Shown here piece by piece: positions 14,275-26,993 of a stretch of 64,000 bases of DNA. A program made the translations under genes and the position numbers. This DNA comes from Prunella strophiata (taxonomy: Eukaryota > Chordata > Aves > Passeriformes > Prunellidae): the NCBI GenBank assembly GCA_036583965.1, contig JAZBQD010000015.1, positions 28,184,310-28,248,309 on the forward strand, written 5' to 3'. Numbering within the stretch: position 1 is the first letter of the stretch; every line of letters begins with the position of its first letter. A model generated the notes under the pieces. The model was not told the DNA's origin. It ran no database searches and saw only the letters and a program-made list of their open reading frames with translations.

Positions 14275-15416
14275 CCTGAATAAAGGTCTTTTGATAGTTG
14301 TTTGCTAATTTTATGCTTATACATGTGTTCAGTAGCTGCACAGGGACATTAAACACAGTGTTGATATGAGCCCACACATTGATGCTCCAGCAGAGGGGTC
14401 TTAAATATTCATATGATGACTAGATTTCTGTTGTTTTATTTGCTTCTTTTCTATTCTACTTTTCTTTTCTAAGCACCATCAGATAATTAAACATTACAGG
14501 GTCTGTGATAGTGAATGTTTCTGAAATCCTGGACAATAATTTTGTGTCCTGCCAGCTGGAAGGAATGTGATGCTTTGGCATTGCTTTACTTGGAGAAAAG
14601 TGTTTTTCTGATATTAGACTAAAACTGTTTCATCTCTGAATAAATCCTTGTGGCTGAGAAGGATTTAAGTGCTAAGAGCATTCAGCTTTGTGTAGGAAAA
14701 GATTTTAGAGGAAGATGTTTGTTCCTGTGCAATAGTAGAGCATAGCATTACTGGTGTGAGATTTCAAGTGCAACTGAGAATTCCTAAATTCAGGCAAGTA
14801 TCTGCAGGGCACCTTCAGGCCCCATTACAGTCAGTGGCAATCAGAGCCCCCTTCAGCTGCTCATGCAGAACCAGCTGGTGCCATTTGAGGTGCCCTGGCA
14901 CATTTTTTGTAGTTTCTTAAAAGCTGTTTGAGAAGCGTGCGGGTTGGTTCTGTGCCAGGTCTGCTGACCTCATCCAGGTGCAGGTTTCATCTGCCTAAAG
15001 AGAGGGCACTGAATGGTGTTTGAAATGCCATAAACTGTGCCCTTTGGCCTCCATCTGCCACTCCAGAAGGACACAAATCTCCTGCAGTTCATGCATCAGT
15101 TGTTCTGATGCCTTGTGGAGGCTGACCTAGAATAGAGGCTAGATGGAGTTAAAGAATAAAGTAGGTATTTATTAGAAGGCCTCAGTGGATCCACCTTGGG
15201 TTGTAAAGAGCCCAGCCAGGGCTACACCCAAGATGGACCCAAAATGGTCACAAAATGGATGATCAGCCATGGGGTCTCACACTTCTAAGTTCTGGTCCAT
15301 CCATATTGGAGTTAAATACAGTTATAGCTTTATGTTATGAAGTCCATCTCTTGTTTTTCTCTCTTCATTCCATATGAACCTTCTGTTGGCCAGTTATCTC
15401 TTAGCACCCATAATAT

Positions 15417-17160
15417 GAAGGAAGAAGGAAGGAAGGAAGGAAGGAGGAAGGAAGGAAGGAAGAAGGAAGGAAGGAAGGAAGGAAGGAAGGAAGGAAGGAA
15501 GAAGGAAGGAAGGAAGGAAGGAAGGAAGGAAGGAAGGAAGGAAGGAAGAAGGAAGGAAGGAAGGAAGGAAGGAAGAAGGAAGGAAGGAAGGAAGGAAGGA
15601 AGGAAGAAGGAAGGAAGGAAGGAAGAAGGAAGGAAGGAAGGAAGGAAGGAAGGAAGGAAGGAGGAAGGAAGGAAGGAAGGAAGGAAGGAAGGAAGGAAGA
15701 AGGAAGGAAGGAAGGAAGGAAGGAAGGAGGAAGGAAGGAAGGAAGAAGGAAGGAAGGAAGGAAGGAAGAAGGAAGGAAGGAAGGAAGGAAGGAAGAAGGA
15801 AGGAAGGAAGGAGGAAGGAAGGAAGGAGGAAGGAAGGAAGGAAGGAAGGAAGGAAGGAGGAAGGAAGGAAGGAGGAAGGAAGGAAGGAAGGAAGGAAGGA
15901 AGAAGGAAGGAAGGAAGGAAGGAAGGAAGAAGGAAGGAAGGAAGGAAGGAAGGAAGGAAGGAAGAAGGAAGGAAGGAAGAAGGAAGGAAGGAAGGAAGAA
16001 GGAAGGAAGGAAGGAAGAAGGAAGGAAGGAAGGAAGGAAGGAAGAAGGAAGGAAGGAAGGAAGGAAGGAGGAAGGAAGGAAGGAAGGAAGGAAGGAAGAA
16101 GGAAGGAAGGAAGGAAGGAAGGAGGAAGGAAGGAAGGAAGGAAGGAAGGAAGGAAGGAAGGAAGGAAGAAGGAAGGAAGGAAGGAAGGAAGGAAGAAGGA
16201 AGGAAGGAAGGAAGAAGGAAGGAAGGAAGGAAGGAAGGAAGGAAGGAAGGAAGGAAGGAAGGAAGGAAGGAAGGAAGAAGGAAGGAAGGAAGGAGGAAGG
16301 AAGGAAGGAAGGAAGGAAGGAAGAAGGAAGGAAGGAAGGAGGAAGGAAGGAAGGAAGGAAGGAAGGAAGGAAGAAGGAAGGAAGGAAGAAGGAAGGAAGG
16401 AAGGAAGGAAGAAGGAAGGAAGGAAGGAAGGAAGGAAGGAAGGAAGGAAGGAAGGAAGGAAGGAAGGAAGGAAGGAAGGAAGGAAGGAAGGAAGAAGGAA
16501 GGAAGGAAGGAAGGAAGGAAGAAGGAAGGAAGGAAGGAAGGAAGAAGGAAGGAAGGAAGGAAGGAAGGAAGGAAGGAGGAAGGAAGGAAGGAAGGAAGGA
16601 GGAAGGAAGGAAGGAAGGAAGGAAGGAAGGAAGGAAGGAAGGAAGGAAGAAGGAAGGAAGGAAGAAGGAAGGAAGGAAGAAGGAAGGAAGGAAGGAAGGA
16701 AGGAAGAAGGAAGGAAGGAAGGAAGGAAGGAAGGAAGGAAGGAAGGAAGGAGGAAGGAAGGAAGGAGGAAGGAAGGAAGGAAGGAAGGAAGGAAGGAAGA
16801 AGGAAGGAAGGAAGGAAGGAAGGAAGGAAGGAAGGAAGGAAGAAGGAAGGAAGGAAGGAAGGAGGAAGGAAGGAAGGAAGGAAGGAAGGAAGGAAGGAAG
16901 GAAGGAAGGAAGGAAGGAAGGAAGAAGGAAGGAAGGAAGGAAGGAAGGAAGGAGGAAGGAAGGAAGGAAGAAGGAAGGAAGGAAGGAAGGAAGGAAGGAA
17001 GGAAGGAAGAAGGAAGGAAGGAAGGAGGAAGGAAGGAAGGAGGAAGGAAGGAAGGAAGGAAGGAAGAAGGAAGGAAGGAAGAAGGAAGGAAGGAAGGAAG
17101 GAAGGAAGGAAGGAAGGAAGGAGGAAGGAAGGAAGGAAGGAAGGAAGGAAGGAAGGAAGG
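15417..17160 (+). repeat. Giant GGAA tetranucleotide array, purine half
   Basis: About 1.74 kb of pure A/G sequence built from GGAA units. It is broken at irregular intervals by GAAGGAA (one G short) and GGAGGAA (one A short) variants. The variants cluster throughout, and longer uninterrupted runs occur around 16430-16490. Because this strand has no T and the other has no A, neither can contain a stop codon, so very long open frames appear on both strands without meaning. Such arrays can form triplex or H-DNA and are hard to assemble. They also present repeated GGAA cores of ETS-family binding sites. Confidence 0.97.
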
Positions 17161-17419
17161 CCTTCCTTCCTTCCTTCCTTCCTTCCTTCCTTCCTTCCTT
17201 CCTTCCTTCCTTCCTTCCTTCCTTCCTTCCTTCCTTCCTTCCTTCCTTCCTTCCTTCCTTCCTTCCTTCCTTCCTTCCTTCCTTCCTTCCTTCCTTCCTT
17301 CCTTCCTTCCTTCCTTCCTTCCTTCCTTCCTTCCTTCCTTCCTTCCTTCCTTCCTTCCTTCCTTCCTTCCTTCCTTCCTTCCTTCCTTCCTTCCTTCCTT
17401 CCTTCCTTCCTTCCTTCCT
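17161..17419 (+). repeat. CCTT array, pyrimidine half, inverted relative to the GGAA half
   Basis: At 17160/17161 the array flips from GGAA to its complement without any intervening sequence and then runs about 259 bases as pure CCTT with no interruptions. The junction is a perfect palindrome (GGAAGG|CCTTCC). The uniformity of this half contrasts with the heavily interrupted purine half, so it is not a simple mirror copy of it. Confidence 0.97.
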
Positions 17420-17595
17420 GTAGTTTACTGCTGTGCTGTGGTCTGTAACTCAGCTGGTGATACACACTGTGCATTTGATCTGTGCTATCCCAGTTGTCTT
17501 GCCCTATCTGCATAGCCACAAAACAGCCACTGGGCAACCAAGCCAAGTCAGAAAGCTGCACCAGAGGGATGTCAGTGGCCCTGAGGCTTGATCAC

Positions 17596-20500
17596 TGGGC
17601 AGCACCAGCCCAGTGGAATAAATTGTGCATCCTGAAATGGCTGAAATGCCCTTCCTTCTGAGACAGCAGTAGGTGCCCTATGGTAACTGGCTTGTTTTCT
17701 CCATCTCTTTGGGCAGACATCAATTCCCAACATCATTTTGCCTTTTCCTTCCCTTCGCTTCACCTGCATTTGCCAGCAGTGCTGTCTTTGCCTATTAGCA
17801 GTTGTGTGCCAGCTGCTGTGCTTTTCCTTTTTTTGGCAGTTTCCGTGCAGATTGTGCTTGCTTTTTTTTGCCCCAAACCTTTTTGGTGCGTGTCAGCATT
17901 TTATCTGTTCACATACACTAGGGAATGATAGGAGCCATGATCTATTTGGGTCAGTGCATGCCTGTAACAATTCCAAAAGGAGGGATTTTCTAAGAATAAA
18001 TTCTCCAGTGCCAATCCAGTTCTCATTCTTACCCACATAATATCTGTTAGCACCTTCTGCTATTTTTATACTTGTGAAACTGGGGTAGTGTGATGAGTCT
18101 TTCTGTTGTTTTTGCTTTCTTCCAGATGAACTAAGTCTTGCAATTCTTCTGTTGGTTGAATAACTCATGGAAATACATAGCAAAGCATGTAGTTCAGCAG
18201 CTGCCCCAAACTAACGTCTGCAATTGTATGTTTCAAGTCAGATGAAAATTCAAAAAGGACTCTCTAAAAAGATGACATGGTTGTTTTTTCTGAAAGTAGC
18301 TCATAAATTTGATATTAAATCTAAGTAAATGCAGAGCTAGATGACAGTTTGCCAGGTGTTCATTGCAGTCAAGAAAAATTTTCAACAAAAGGAAAAATTA
18401 ATTTACTGTCACTGCCATCAAATCAACCTGTGTTTCAGCTTTCAATAACTAATGGTCACTCTCTTGACTTACAAATGGTTTCTTTGAAAACTGTTTTCTT
18501 CTGCAGAATTGGATTGCTTTGCAATAAAACTATGTCCTGAAGTGATGAAAAGGGATGAAAAGGCTTTTTTCACCATATAGCATTAGGTTATCCTTTAAAA
18601 TGAACCATGTTCAGGAGGTATTACAAGAGGCTTGAGCATGGCACATTTCTCAAAGAATAAAGCAGATGAAATCCAGATTCTGTGGTTCAGGAAAATGGAA
18701 CCTGAACAGGGATGTTATAACAGTGGTGTAATGATAAATTGTAAAACATAAGTAGCTGTTGAAATTACTGGGTGGGATGTGGTGTATTGTAGCTGTACAT
18801 GTTCCTCAGCTGACTACTCATTATTGTGTGTGTTTGTGTCTGCTGTAGTGCTTAGGGCTATTTAACACATTTAGGTGAGCTCTTCCATTGCCTAATTCCT
18901 ATCATTCCATTCTCTCTCTGAGAGAATGTTTTCATATATTCTGCAGCATCTGTTCTTTGTGTTTCTGACATGCCCTTTCTTCACCACTTGGGCATCCTGA
19001 TACTAATGGGCCATAACCAAAGTAATCAATATATGTTGTTATCAGTAGTGGTAGTTTTATAAAAGGAGTTCATGTGGGTGTTTGATTGGTACATTATTAT
19101 AGAAAAATAATCCAAAGGAGAGGTGATAAACCAAAAAGGCTGCCCAGGATGGGAAATAGTCAGTGAATAGTCAGGGTGGCTGCACTCTCTGCTAAAGCAC
19201 TGAGCCTCAAGGTGGGTGCAGAGCTGATGGCAGCTCATGGAGCTGTGGCACTGTGGCAACACTGGTGTGGCCTTTGGAAAGGAGGAGGAGGCAGCTGTGG
19301 AAGGAAGAACAAGGTTTGGTGGACTGCAGAGGGTGGGTGAAGGTGCCAAGAGGAGGCAGGATAACAGAGGATGGAGGATTCCTGGCCATGCAGGAGCAGA
19401 GGCAGGACCTGCTTTTGTGGTGAGCATGCATGTGGATGTGTGCCCAGGCCTCCAGTGCCTGCTGTGGTCACAGCTGCACAGCTGGAAGACTCCTCTCAGC
19501 TGTTGGGGGAATGACATGTGCTTACTGTGATCAGTCCTGCAAAGGTTTTGAGCTTGTTATCTGCTCTTCCCTCATACTTCACTGGTAAAAGACTGTTCTT
19601 ACCTGGTCTGTCTTGGCTGTCTCTCCCATTTCTGGAGAGCAGTTATCCTGTATCCTGACAGGCTTTCATCACATCTCAGTCTTAGTCTTCTCTTTCGAAA
19701 CCTTAACAAGACCACGTTCTGTGGGGGAAAAGTAATGATTTGGGTCAGCACAGCAGAGAAACCTGGAAGAGCAAAGCCCAGCTGGTTATTGATTGCATGA
19801 AGTGATGTGATGCTCTGCTTATCCCTGCCCACCAGCCATTGCTTCCCTGTCACCATGCTTTGGCAGCTTCGTAACTCAAGGTAGCAGCAAAACTTTTTGC
19901 AGGAGGCATGATGTATTTCTCTTTCTCTCTGCAGTGCTGCCCATATTGTAGAGCCTCCTGTGAAAACAATGCTAATGATGACACAGGCAGGCACTAGAGG
20001 CAGGGGAAGTCTTGAAGCATTAGTGATGCTTAAACTGCAGAAAAACTGATGCCAACAGGCAACGAGAAGAACACATCGGAGGAAGGGGGGGAAAGGGATT
20101 TTCTTTAGTCATTTGTTATTCAAAAAATTTGAGTTTACAAGCTATAGGCCAAATTCTGTCTTCTGATTCTTGTTTTAAGGCAAGAGGAGGGTATTTTTAC
20201 TAGGGGTCATGATTTATTCATGTTAAGGAAATGCTTTTTTATGCCAACTCCTACAAAGTGGGAGTTAGTAGATGACATTCAGACTGGAGATTTCCTTTGA
20301 AACAACATGAGAAAGTATTTCTTTTCTGAAGTCCATTTCCCTTCACAGATAGTTTCCTGCCATGTAATATCCAACAGTCAGAAAAAAGAGCCCAATGCTG
20401 TGACAGGCTGGATATGTAAATGCACTATTCATACAAAGCTTTATGGAGGGTTTCTTTTCCACGGTGTGTGAACCAAACATCTCAATTAAATCAAGAAGGG

Positions 20501-22360
20501 AAAGACCTGGTTTTTGTTAGCTGTGAAGACTTTCAGAATTACATTAGTTGCAGTTGATTAGATCTCATAATTGCATTTGCTGTGTGTCAGGATGAAGCAG
20601 TGAGGGGTTTGGGTGTGTTGAGGGGGGTGGTACCCAGCTCGTAGATCACTCCTGCAGGACTCATGATTAGTTTCTGCTGCCTAGGTCTGTTGGGGTCGAG
20701 CCCAGGGTTTTATATTTCACTCTCCAGAGCAGGAGGGAAGGTGGATAAAATGCACCATGTGTCACAATGTTGGTGTGGGGGCAGGACAGGATTTTGCCTC
20801 ACTGCTCCATGCTGCTGCAGGTGCCAAGCAGGATACTGCCTGTGGCTCAGTGGGGAGGTGAATCCACAGGATATTCTGGGCTGTCAAAAGCAAGTGATGT
20901 TTTAATTTACCCCAGCTCTGCTTCCAATTGAAAGGGCAGAAAGATGTCATTATGCTGGTCTCAGAGGAGAAATTGCAATGACATTGTGCCACAGCATGAG
21001 GCTGTGAAAAGGTGTGGTCTGTCAGGGCTGCTCCTGCTGCCCAAAAGCTTAGTTATCCACATTGTCTGGTCTGATGGGTCAGCCAAGGAGGTCAGCTCAG
21101 AGGAGTGCATCTGAGGCCCTTCCCAGTGGGTCAGCACACATTAACCTCAACCATTTTGTCCATGATTTATAGATAACCTCCTCTCTTAATTCTAGATGTC
21201 TGGAAGGTCACTGGTCTGTCAGAGATGAGGAATGACCTTCACTGCTAACTTTGAATGTAGCCCTCTCCCCACAGGAAGAAGTGAGTCTTTACTGATCATG
21301 CAGAGCATACAGGCAGCCAGTTTAGGTTATTTTTACAAGACTGAAGTTAAGGTGGCACCTTCCCTCAAGGAAAACATGGCTGTGTTTCCATCTCAGAGAA
21401 AACAAAGATCACGGAGAGGTGGCACTGAGGGGGGACACCAGGTATCTGGATAAGTTGCAAGAACTCTTCCAAACCCACCAAATCCTCTTTTTCTTGGACA
21501 TTTTTTCATGAAAAGGAAGTTATTTAGATAGGGATTGTCTCATGTGCTGTCTTGGTCTTATCTTGACAAAAAGTAAACTCTTCAAGACAGGGACCATCTC
21601 CAGCAATGAAGAAGGCTCTGCATATATGCACCAAATACTTAAGAAAAGCTGACATTCCTAATGAGATACAAAGGCTTAAAAAAGTTTAAAATTATTTTAT
21701 TGAATCAATTGAAGTGAAATGAAATTTGGGCTTGAAATAACTCTACAAAGCACATTGTCAGGTGAACTCTGTTTTCTTCAAATTGATTTGTCACAAAGTT
21801 CAATCACTGCTGCCTCTCTTGCTGTGGGATATCACACAGCTTAATTCTCACTAATTCCTTTTGTTTCAAGATTACTTAATCTTAAATATAACAGGCCCTT
21901 CTGATTTAATTTGTATTCTACCTCCAAGGACCATCACTTAGCTTCCCTGGAACACTCCTGTCTTGCAGACATTTATATCCATAGATGTTATTATAGTAAT
22001 CTGGACTGTTTAGATTTAAAATTATTTTGATTAATTTTTTTAAAAATTGGGATGATCTTCATGTGCTTAATTTTGAGGGTGCATCTCACTCAAGGCACAT
22101 TAAGGCTGTAACGTCCTGGCAGTTGGATACAAGACATTTTTTAATTTCTCATTTTAGGTAGAGTTGTTCTCACTATAAGTAATAAAATTTGAGCAATCTG
22201 AAAGTTTAGTATTAGTAGAAGTCATTTAGTCTTCACCTGTGATGGGAACAGAGGTGAGATCTCACAGGTGGGATCCTGCAGATAAGATCTGAGTAAACCA
22301 AAGCTTGGTTTTAGAAATGTTAACATACTGAAGTGAAATCCCATTCAAAGTAGAAGTCTC

Positions 22361-22393
<33 letters not shown>

Positions 22394-25300
22394 AGGAAAA
22401 AAAGAAAGAGCAATATTTCACTGGGGACAATCAAAGCATTGTGTTTTGCTTTCTGCTGCTGCATATTTTGCAGCCTTTTGTAATTCTAGTACAGTTGGGG
22501 TACTTTGGAAATTGGAAGTAGTGTCTGGAAAAGTACCATCTATTTGTTGTATTGTTTCATGGGCCTGATTCAGACACCAGTTTGAGAACAAGTACAATTG
22601 CCATGGATTTTAGAGATCTTTTAGGTTAGATGACTGAAGCAATCTCTGTGTGTGCCTACTTCCCAAACTGGGGGGAATTTCTCAGTTTCCTGTTGTTATT
22701 ACCTGAGATAGCAAAAGGGTTGCTTGAAATTTGGTTGGACTGCAAAAACTGAAAGAGGATTTGGTGTGGTAGAATTACATAAACAGCAAAGTGAAATTAT
22801 AAACAGGCCTTGTTTAATATGAAAGAGCATCTAGTTCCAGGAAAAACAAAGCTATCAAGAGTAGTTGTGTCAGAGCTGGAAAACACAAAGACAGCTTTCA
22901 TTTCTATATGCTCTAAAGTATGCAGTAATCGTGGTCTAATTACCTCACTGCAGCCAGAAAGCAATATGGGATATTGTGGGGGTGTGGGAAAGAACATAAT
23001 AATGCTACAATTAAGCTGTAATCTTTGGCATGGTCACTCAGCAGATAAAGCTTTTCTGCTGTCACATTCGAGACAGTCATTATTTGGCTGCTAAAGCCTG
23101 GGGAAAATATGTGGTGCTGTTCCTAGGAGCTGTTGCACAGAGGCTTCATTATGGGTTTCTTCCTCAGCAGCTGGCCAAGCCCAGCCAGTGCTCTGCATTT
23201 GAGAGCTGTGCCCTCAGCACTCCCCTTCTCTCTGTGCTTGGGGAGGTTTGTACTGCTGGTAGTGGAAGGGAGGGAGCCTTATTAGCCACTGTAGAATGAA
23301 TTTGTGAGCTTTAAGTTTTTGGTTACAAACCTCTTTGCTCAGGGCCTGATTTATAATGGAAGCTGAGTTTGGCAGAGATTTGTGAGTGTAATGGTTTATA
23401 CACAGAAAGACCTTGTGAATGTGGGAAATAAATGTGATAGCTCTGTGACAGGTTAGGTGCATAATTGTGCACGTGTATTAACCCCAGGATGCAGACTGTG
23501 TTTCATGGGGGACATAATCACATTCACATGCAATTATGCTCACCTTCCTTTGAAAAGCTAGTTTTACAGCCTGCTATGAAACCTTGCTAGTGACATCTCT
23601 TATTTCTGAAATTCTCCAGCATTTTAAGAAAACTATTCCACTGTCTTGAAGTGAGCCCTTGAATTCACACGCTTAATTGTTCATACAACTTTCCTGACTC
23701 TTCCACTTTCCCAAATTTCTTTCTTTCTGAGGAGAGGCTGCCTGCACTGCAGGCTTGTGTGGACTTACTAGAATTCTAGTAGGAATAGAAAGGAAAGAGT
23801 GGCAGGAGAAGTCAGGTCAACTTGGAATACATTAACCTTGAGGTGACGTGGTCTGACAAGGCATGAATGAGTTGCTTGGAGTATGAATGCAGATTGTGGC
23901 ATAGATCAGCCTTTACTGCTGCAAGAGGCTTTTTAATTTTTCTGCAGTGCCACAGATAGATGGGTTCAGGGAGACTTGGTTTCTCTCTAGAAGATGTTAA
24001 GGTTTAGAAGGGGTTAAAAGTGACCAGTGGTTTGGGACTGTTTGGTTTTGTCTTAGATCTGCTTTTGCATTTTAGAGCACACACATCCTTTGATAAATCC
24101 AGCCATGATTTCTGAAGTAGGTACAGGTACATTAGATCAGAACCTCATTATTCTGCTGCTTCACAAAGCTGAAACATGAACTATTTTGAAGGCTTATGGC
24201 ATGCACAGTCTCTGCAAGGTTCATCTGACAGCCTGCAAGGGCAGCTTGGGCCATGTCAGTAATTCCTTCCAGCATCAGGCTTTCAGGACCAGGCCTTAAT
24301 TATGTGCACATCTGGTCTTCACAGCTTGGAATGAGATGTGTCTGCCTTGAACTGTTCTCATAAATGGGTGCTGCCAAGCCAAGCAGCTCAAAACACAACT
24401 GCACCACCAGAAGAGTTTTAACCTGTTGTAGGAAAGTATTTGTCCTGATTTAGTGCATAGGAAACCCTAAAAGCAAAATGCACTAGGTACTGCATGAGAA
24501 AGGTGATCTTGGTGTTAAGGTTTGTGTAGCTCAGTACTGGATCTACATTTAGACAGCTAGAAGCCAAAAGAAGCCATTGCACATGCAGAAACAGCAATTC
24601 GGCCAATTACAAATACAATGTTTTACAATGTTTTTTAAGTGCCTTTGAAGAAGCTTCACGATCTTGACTCCAGTAACACTGTGGTGTTAGGAGACATTCT
24701 GCAGGCAGCACCTCAGTCCAAATCCTGTCACCTACTGTCTCCAGAAGCATTTAATTGCAATTTCTCTTATTCACTTAATACCAATGTAAAGCAAGGATCA
24801 CATTTGTGTATTCAGGCTGTTCCATAGTATCATCTGTTTTAATCTGGCAATGCCTGAGAATTATCTGAAATGTCTCTTTTTGATAAAATTTTTACAAATA
24901 AATCTTTGTATTTATTTTATTAGGTTCTCATGCACACTTATTCCTATTTTGATATCTTAATGTAGTCTTTGTCACCTGTAGCAGAGGTGGTTGCCTCAGG
25001 CAGCAAACAGGACTGGGAACTGAGAGAGAAAGAAGACTGGAGTGGATAGAAAGCTGGACATGTCCTGCATGGAGAAGTATTGAGAGAAGAGTAGTACAGA
25101 GGGATTAAGGTCCAAAGGACCCACTGTTATCAGATGCCCAGTCTGAAACACAAAAATTGTGGTTTTACTGGCTTAGAACAGCCTGAAGCATTGTTCTGGC
25201 TGCAGTCAAAAGGCTCTTTCCCAAAACCAATCCCATGCACCACTCAGGAGTTAGGTCTGGTCAGGGACCACTCCTGGAAGATAATACAGCCACCATTCTG

Positions 25301-26500
25301 TGGAAAATAAGAAAGTATGAGATTGTGGGCTTGGGCTGTACAAGACAATTATCTCCAACATGCTTCACTTACTGCAATGGACCCAACCTTAATGTTCATT
25401 AAAGCACAACTCCCACCAGCTTCTGCAGACAGGCTCCAAAGCAGGACTTGCAGTAGGAGATACCTATGAAGAGTTTGACCCAAGTATTTTGCCCACACAG
25501 GAACAAATGCAGCCCTGATGATGCCATAAAATATGTGTGTAATGCCTTATCAGGTTATGCTGTCAGGAATCCACCAACTGTGGCAAGTTACAGAAAGGAG
25601 ACACTCAGGAGCTGCCTCCAGCACTCTGCAGTTAAAGCCTGGTTAGGCCACATAGTGGAAAAGGTCAGAAAAGACATTCAATTTAAAATTAAGAGGTTTA
25701 AAGGAAGGTTGTTTGGGTGAAAGAAGGGTGCTTTGATTTCATTTGAACACAGGTCAGGATAGTGCTACACTTAAGGGCTGTTTCAGGAACACAAAAGGCA
25801 TTTTCCTGCCAGCACCATGGTATTTGCATGCAGAGAACAGTCCTGACATGGAAATGGTTATGGATTGAGCAAAGTGCATCTGCCATGTCCTCCCCTTCTC
25901 TAAGTGAGGTGTGTAGTTTGGTGTGAGCTGCTGTGGGTACAGGACTTGTGGATTGCCAGATGTTTTCTTTAGGGTGGCCTTGAGGGTGTCACATATAAGG
26001 GGTGTGCTCAGTCTTAAGGCCCTTGGAGATACACTCTGCCTGCTGGTGCCTGAGCTGGGTCTGAAGCTGCAGAGGGAATTTTCTGGAGTGGGAGTGGTCT
26101 CCTGTAGGATGCTGTCTTCATAGGGAAAGTGTATTTTCAGGATTTGGAGGCACAAAAGATGAAAGGCTCTTACACTGAGAGGTGTTAGTCACACATGCAG
26201 GACAATTTCTGCTGTTGCCTGTTTGTTGCAGCCCAGGTTTCTGGTCTGGTTTTGTGGTTGAATGACAGCATTTGCAGCTGGATGTCGACAAGAAGACATT
26301 GCTTCATACTTCTCAGCTCCTGTGTCAGTTTGTGGGTCCACATATCTTGTACTTCCCCATTTTCTTGTTTAATACAGCTCTCTGGGGGATTGCTACCAGA
26401 GTAATGAAAATTTCATATAAAAATTCCAACCTTCTTTCCCACTCTCCCCGCTCCTTGCCAGGCCTGCTGTGGGGTGGAGGGGATCTTCCAAATCATCTCA
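17596..26500. other. Presumed 5' intron of PAG1, middle part
   Basis: Non-coding sequence with no recognised gene or element. It contains a 28-base poly(T) run at 22366-22393 and moderately GC-rich patches near 19150-19500 and 20600-21100. The open frames there (up to 163 codons) lack any family resemblance and overlap each other on both strands, so they are not called. Confidence 0.5.
22366..22393. repeat. Poly(T) run
   Basis: A run of 28 T followed by an A-rich segment. It is simple sequence without a recognisable element. Confidence 0.85.
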
Positions 26501-26534
26501 TGATGGTTTTGTTTTGTTCTGATGTGTTTTGCAG

Positions 26535-26992
26535 TTTAACAGTGGATGACTGAGAGCACGGGGAGGGCTGGCAGGGGGAAGAGAGCAGCAGGAGCCTGAG
26601 CAGTGCAGGAGGGAGCCCTGTAACAGAGCTTGGGGGGGAGCAGTGCCCCCGTTAGCCGAGCACAGCCCGGCAGCCCCGCCCAGGGAGCCGCAAGCCCCGC
26701 AGCCTCCATGGATCCCTCCTGTCCTGTCGCCTTTGGCTTCTCACGTTCAAAGTCGCTCAGTTGTCAGAACGATTCCATCTCCTGCCTACGCTCCATCTAT
26801 AATTCATTAAGAATCCCAGAGAGGTGAAGCTGTTGACATTTCCCACTCCTTTCCCTCTGGAAGGCGTGGGCCGAGCGTTCTTTGCAGCAGGATGTGAATG
26901 AAACTGCTCTAAAACCCAGAAGCCAAGGGAAGGTGGTGAGAGAGGGACACGCTGCCATCTCCTGCCAGGACACCAAAGCATGGCATCTGCCT
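26535..26992 (+). promoter_or_regulatory. GC-rich island with a candidate alternative 5' exon
   Basis: A second GC-rich, CpG-containing block lies about 6.5 kb upstream of the PAG1 start exon. It could be an alternative promoter. Alternatively it could contain a non-coding exon between an acceptor-like TGTGTTTTGCAG ending at 26534 and a donor-like GAG|GTGAAG with the exon ending at 26823. The right end of the block (from 26930) is the first copy of a 64-bp direct repeat that flanks a transposon-like insertion. That raises the competing possibility that part of the block belongs to a larger element. I see no coding potential. Confidence 0.3.
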
Positions 26993-26993
26993 G
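26930..26993 (+). repeat. 64-bp direct repeat, left copy
   Basis: This segment starts AAGGTGGTGAGAGAGGG and ends GGCATCTGCCTG. It recurs at 27445-27509 in the same orientation with one substitution and a one-base length difference. The two copies bracket the + oriented LTR-like repeat exactly. Confidence 0.9.

Larger units (their letters stand above)
3143..15100. other. Presumed long 5' intron of PAG1, first part
   Basis: This is AT-rich, non-coding sequence. It contains a poly(A) run at 7684-7712, a shorter one at 12187-12202 and a 39-base poly(T) run at 14236-14274. Open frames are all short and resemble no family I know. One exon-like segment (5064-5128) is listed separately. Otherwise I see nothing in it. 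Confidence 0.5.
15105..17595 (-). mobile_element. ERVL-like LTR on the minus strand, split by a GGAA/TTCC array
   Basis: The sequence from about 15105 to 15416, read on the minus strand, has the 3' half of an LTR. A poly(A) signal AATAAA occurs within TTCTAATAAATACC, followed by a short T-rich U5-like tail ending near GGTCAGCCTCCACA. On the other side of the simple-repeat array, 17420 to about 17595 could be the 5' part, ending in a TGAT...ATCA-like boundary. The composition resembles LTRs I associate with songbird genomes, but I name no family. I found no clear target-site duplication, so both outer edges are approximate. No retroviral coding sequence is present. Confidence 0.5.

Noticed and set aside
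15330..17561. Very long open frames over the GGAA/CCTT array on both strands (743 codons minus, 703 codons plus), reading as PSFL and GRKE repeats
   Set aside because: Stop codons need T plus A or G. A purine-only or pyrimidine-only strand cannot contain one, so the open frames are a trivial result of composition and not evidence of a low-complexity protein.
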